The position numbers and the translations under genes were made by a program. A stretch of 36,394 nt of DNA from Luteitalea sp. (lineage in GTDB: Bacteria > Acidobacteriota > Vicinamibacteria > Vicinamibacterales > Vicinamibacteraceae). The notes under the pieces are model-generated. The model was not told the DNA's origin and searched no databases. It worked only from the letters and a program-made list of their open reading frames with translations. Position 1 is the first letter of the stretch. Each line of letters begins with the position of its first letter. Shown in pieces: positions 33,887 to 36,394 of this stretch. The DNA lies in NCBI GenBank assembly GCA_009377605.1, contig WHTT01000065.1, positions 1-36,394 of the forward strand, read 5' to 3'.

Positions 33887-35061
33887 TAGTCCTCCTGCTG
33901 TGCGGGTGGCGTGCTGCCCACCTGAGACGCGAGGGCAACTTGGTTGTCGCCGCCAGCCAACAACACGCGAGCTTGCTGCATCGCCCTGCGGAGATCGCTG
34001 AGCCAGTCACCCTCGTGCCACGTCTCGCGGCCATCGAGGCGGCGCTTGATGTCGAGGTGATGGCGCGGGTGTAGCTCGTCGAGCAAATCGCGCCCATCAT
34101 GGCTACGCACCGCTGCGTCGATGCGCTTGAACACGTAGATCCACCCCTCGACTAGCCCGGCCAGAACTGCCACGCGCTCAGCGAGCGTTTTTGTCAACGC
34201 GGCCTTCTCCGGCGTGCGGCCCCCCGACGCCTGTCCAGCGAGGGCGGCAGAGAGGCGATTCGTCAACGCAATCGCGAGGTCAGTGAGTCCGCTGTCGTAG
34301 CCGAACGCGAATGAGTGCGTGTGTCCGACAGATAGCGCGTTCTTCAGTCGGATACGTTCCTCGTTTACCCACTCCCGCAGGTCGGGCGGCGTCGAGGGGC
34401 GCGAGACGTCGTTGTCACCGCCCCACTCGGATTCGTAGTTCGCTGGCGTCGAGGGGCGCGAGAGGGCGGCGAGCTTGTCGGCCCACTCAGCCACTTTCCC
34501 GCGAGGCACATGCGGGCTGTTGCCGTAGGTCCGCATCTCACGCTCCAACTCCGCGATCAGCGGCTCCGGCGCGAGGGGAGGCGGGGCCGGCTCAGATCTT
34601 ACAGCCGCGATCAGTGCGTCCAAGTTCGCCTGCGTCGGCGCGTCGAAGGCGCGGCGCTTCGCGGCCAGCACCGGGGTATCCACGAACGGCTGTTCTCCCG
34701 AGGGGGCGGCCTGCGCCGCTCCCGGCTGCGCCTGCAGGGCGGCGGCGAGTTCGTCAGCGTGGCGCTTCGCCATTTCCCATTTGGCGTGATGTCGCCCATA
34801 GAGCGACCCACCCATCGGCGCCTGCGCAGACGCCTGCCGCTTGTGATCCTCTTCTTCCTTCCGCCACTGCTCCACCAACTGCTCGACGGCGCGCGGCGTC
34901 TGCGAGAGGGCGGCGAGGGCTTTGCGCACAAGGTCGGGTTCGATCGATTCGACGCCCGATTCTGGGTCATCGACAAGACGCAGCGCGTCCAGCATTTCAG
35001 CGATCACCTGCTCTCGCGGCGTCTGCGGATCGGCAGGGGAGGGGATCATCGGGTTAGCCAT
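33886..35061 (-). CDS. Large hypothetical early protein with coiled coils (391 aa)
   Basis: 391 residues from the ATG at 35061 (five bases of overlap with the upstream stop). Long charged helices: EMLDALRLVDDPESGVESIE, AVEQLVEQWRKEEEDHKRQA, MAKRHADELAAALQAQPGAA, LIAELEREMRTYGN. Two LSRPSTP/VSRPSTP words come from a 19-base DNA repeat at 34388 and 34445. The C-terminal part (AERVAVLAGLVEGWIYVFKR, LDELHPRHHLDIKRRLDGRE) could be a small folded domain. No enzyme motif is visible. Confidence 0.6.
   Translation of the reverse strand: MANPMIPSPADPQTPREQVIAEMLDALRLVDDPESGVESIEPDLVRKALAALSQTPRAVEQLVEQWRKEEEDHKRQASAQAPMGGSLYGRHHAKWEMAKRHADELAAALQAQPGAAQAAPSGEQPFVDTPVLAAKRRAFDAPTQANLDALIAAVRSEPAPPPLAPEPLIAELEREMRTYGNSPHVPRGKVAEWADKLAALSRPSTPANYESEWGGDNDVSRPSTPPDLREWVNEERIRLKNALSVGHTHSFAFGYDSGLTDLAIALTNRLSAALAGQASGGRTPEKAALTKTLAERVAVLAGLVEGWIYVFKRIDAAVRSHDGRDLLDELHPRHHLDIKRRLDGRETWHEGDWLSDLRRAMQQARVLLAGGDNQVALASQVGSTPPAQQED
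34388..34406. repeat. 19-base direct repeat, copy 1
   Basis: GGCGTCGAGGGGCGCGAGA, identical to 34445-34463, 57 bases apart (a multiple of 3), within the 391-residue gene. It encodes the SRPSTP word. Confidence 0.8.
34445..34463. repeat. 19-base direct repeat, copy 2
   Basis: Identical to 34388-34406. In-frame duplication, probably from slippage or local gene conversion; the PSTPP word also appears in the neighbouring 102-residue protein. Confidence 0.8.
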
Positions 35062-35269
35062 CGGTCCTGTGCCTCCATTTCGTGAACGCATGCGGCGGCC
35101 AGAGGGTGTTCCTGTCCTCGGATTCCCAGTGTGGGAGCACGCCATCACGGCCCCAGATCGCGCGAGCACGGAGCACGCTTCGCCTATGCTGCACTTCGAC
35201 CACGACCTCGTTCGGCGGCTTGCCAGTCTCCCATTCCATCGGCTGTCCCTCTCTCGTGTCCGGGGTCAT
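35054..35269 (-). CDS. Hypothetical early protein (71 aa)
   Basis: 71 residues: METGKPPNEV-like text (MTPDTREGQPMEWETGKPPN, EVVVEVQHRRSVLRARAIWG), with WESEDRNTLWPPHAFTKW near the end. It resembles phage proteins with a PxxGxxVL...W.PR pattern sometimes called DUF551-like, with the ...VLVWxxxxxW.. core; this match is weak. The start at 35269 overlaps the upstream stop (ATGA). Confidence 0.5.
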   Translation of the reverse strand: MTPDTREGQPMEWETGKPPNEVVVEVQHRRSVLRARAIWGRDGVLPHWESEDRNTLWPPHAFTKWRHRTDG

Positions 35270-35466
35270 CGGCCCTCCCAATCCACGGCCGGTCGCGCGT
35301 GGCACACATGCACCGGAATAAATACCTCGCCGCACAACTCGCACCGGGGCGGCTGCGGATATGTCGCCTCGGTGAAGGCGACTTGCTCCTCGATATACGC
35401 CGCCTCGTTACAGTTCACGCAGCCGAGGCGATAGACGCGACAGCCGCAATCAGGACAGGTCTTCAT
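35266..35466 (-). CDS. Zinc-ribbon protein (66 aa)
   Basis: 66 residues with three Cys pairs: CPDCGCRVYRLGCVNC (4-19) and CELCGEVFIPVHVCH (42-55); EEQVAFTEATYPQPP between. Typical of phage multi-ribbon proteins seen in early operons. ATGA junctions with both neighbours. Function unknown. Confidence 0.65.
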   Translation of the reverse strand: MKTCPDCGCRVYRLGCVNCNEAAYIEEQVAFTEATYPQPPRCELCGEVFIPVHVCHARPAVDWEGR

Positions 35467-36311
35467 CGTGCCCCGCTCGTGAGGGTGGCGAGACCGCAGG
35501 TGCAGGGGCAGTGAATCTGGCCTTCGTGTTCCGTGAGCACACAGCAGCAGTCGTTGCACGTTCGGCCGTTGGTCGTAATCCAGTGCGATCGCAGGCGCTT
35601 TGCACATCCAGGTAGGTGCTGCACGAACTCGCGGAGCGTGGTGTTCTCCTGCTCGACCTTGCCTTTGCTCTCCAACGCCCATCGCCATTCACGTTCACAG
35701 TTCTGCCGTTGGAACCGTTCGACCGATAGTTCCTCCCGCAGCTGCGCGATCTCCTGCTGGCGCGTCTGGGCCTCGGCTTCGGCTTGCGTCCTCGCCAGAT
35801 ACTCCGCTTGCCAACTGTCGGCGAGGCGCTGGGTTTCCGCTTCGGCGGCGTCGGCGCGCTCGATGGCGTGCTCCAACTCAAGGGCCAGCTGGTCTAAGTC
35901 ACCTTTCCGATCTTCGATCTCCGCTCGCAGCGTCTGGGCCTCGGCCTGGAGTGCATCCCGCTCAAGGATGGCGCGTGCTGCTGCTTGAAATTCCAGCGTT
36001 TCCCATTCCGTAAACGGACGGTTTGGCCCCGTGGCGTTGAACTCGCGCCAATTTCCGCACGCACGCGCCATCACGCCCCACTGCGCCTCAAGCTCCACGC
36101 ACCGGCTCTTGACTGCCTGGGCCTCGGCCTGGAGCGTCCGCTCGTCCTCCAGCCGTGCGATCGCCTGCGCCTGGGACTGCTCACGGGCCGCGAGGGCGTT
36201 AGCAATCTCATACAGCCGGTGGCAGTCATAATCGCGCCCGTCGCCACTCACGGCGAGGCCATCCGCGATGCGCTTTAACTCTTGGCTCAGGTCGAGCGGA
36301 GGGGGGATCAT
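35463..36311 (-). CDS. Long coiled-coil protein with C-terminal Cys cluster (282 aa)
   Basis: 282 residues: LSQELKRIADGL at the start, followed by very long charged Ala/Glu/Gln-rich helices (ARLEDERTLQAEAQAVKSRC, IERADAAEAETQRLADSWQA, QQEIAQLREELSVERFQRQN). The end is CNDCCCVLTEHEGQIHCPCT plus CG, a dense Cys group that could bind zinc. Start at the ATG at 36311, with GGAGG five bases before. It overlaps the upstream and downstream genes by 4 bases. A SMC/KAP-like or adaptor role is not claimed. Confidence 0.6.
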   Translation of the reverse strand: MIPPPLDLSQELKRIADGLAVSGDGRDYDCHRLYEIANALAAREQSQAQAIARLEDERTLQAEAQAVKSRCVELEAQWGVMARACGNWREFNATGPNRPFTEWETLEFQAAARAILERDALQAEAQTLRAEIEDRKGDLDQLALELEHAIERADAAEAETQRLADSWQAEYLARTQAEAEAQTRQQEIAQLREELSVERFQRQNCEREWRWALESKGKVEQENTTLREFVQHLPGCAKRLRSHWITTNGRTCNDCCCVLTEHEGQIHCPCTCGLATLTSGAR

Positions 36312-36394
36312 CGGTCCTCCGCGATAATCATCAGCGGCGACGATGGGTCGCCTGTTGGCACCAGCCGCCACACATACCCCTCCGGACCGACATA
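36308..36394 (-). CDS. 5'-truncated gene end, probably the DNA methyltransferase C-terminus
   Basis: 28 codons enter from the right edge: YVGPEGYVWRLVPTGDPSSP then LMIIAEDR and TGA. Many phage DNA methyltransferases end in a WFVW...GxxGPxxxxW pattern; the left-edge gene stops at SAWFVWEQ plus two bases, and adding this piece would complete such an end. The two ends are one base short of an in-frame join, so a base is missing at the junction or the ends are not directly adjacent. It overlaps the next gene by 4 bases. Confidence 0.55.
   Translation of the reverse strand, partial: YVGPEGYVWRLVPTGDPSSPLMIIAEDR

Noticed and set aside
1-36394. CRISPR arrays, tRNA genes, insertion sequences
   Set aside because: No regular repeat-spacer pattern, no cloverleaf and no transposase was seen; the repeats present are short and few.

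Overview
The window looks like almost the whole genome of a temperate, short-tailed (podovirus-like) dsDNA phage of a GC-rich bacterium. The evidence is a complete head and tail set (terminase, portal, scaffold, coat, adaptor, nozzle-like protein, tailspike, Ala/Gly-rich internal virion-type proteins), a lysis block, and a Cro/CI-like pair of divergent HTH genes. I see no ribosomal, tRNA or host metabolic genes. The host cannot be named from the sequence; it is GC-rich and the phage promoters look like ordinary bacterial sigma-70 sites.

Layout. (1) A leftward early operon starts with the Cro-like gene (6256) and runs to the left edge. It holds a secreted protein, small Zn-ribbon proteins, two HTH proteins, an SSB-like protein, a DnaQ-type exonuclease, two HNH proteins and a DNA methyltransferase cut by the edge. 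It probably continues at the right edge (36394 to 33578): the 28 residues at the right edge look like the missing C-terminus of the methyltransferase, so the contig seems to be a circular map opened inside that gene. (2) A rightward lysogeny block (6366-7790) carries a CI-like repressor without a peptidase domain and two small genes, closed by a strong terminator at 7844-7883. (3) A leftward late operon runs from a promoter near 33100 down to 7997: small proteins, terminase, Endo VII-like nuclease, portal, scaffold and coat, tailspike, adaptor, nozzle, internal proteins, lysis genes. (4) Two rightward 'moron-like' cassettes interrupt the leftward strand: 9386-10550 (hydrophobic peptide, Zn-binding SAM methyltransferase, membrane protein) and 33124-33512 (two small proteins).

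Most leftward genes overlap by 1-4 bases (ATGA or TGATG), so they are probably translationally coupled. The exception is the capsid module (21976-25860), whose spacers carry large stem-loops, two of which pair better as leftward RNA than as rightward RNA. A face-to-face promoter pair with overlapping -35 boxes at 33101-33153 drives the late operon and a rightward cassette. Three rightward genes start almost exactly where their promoters should initiate, so they may be leaderless.

No integrase, partition protein, helicase, primase or DNA polymerase is visible. If the window really is the whole genome, how the prophage is kept and how it recruits replication are open questions.
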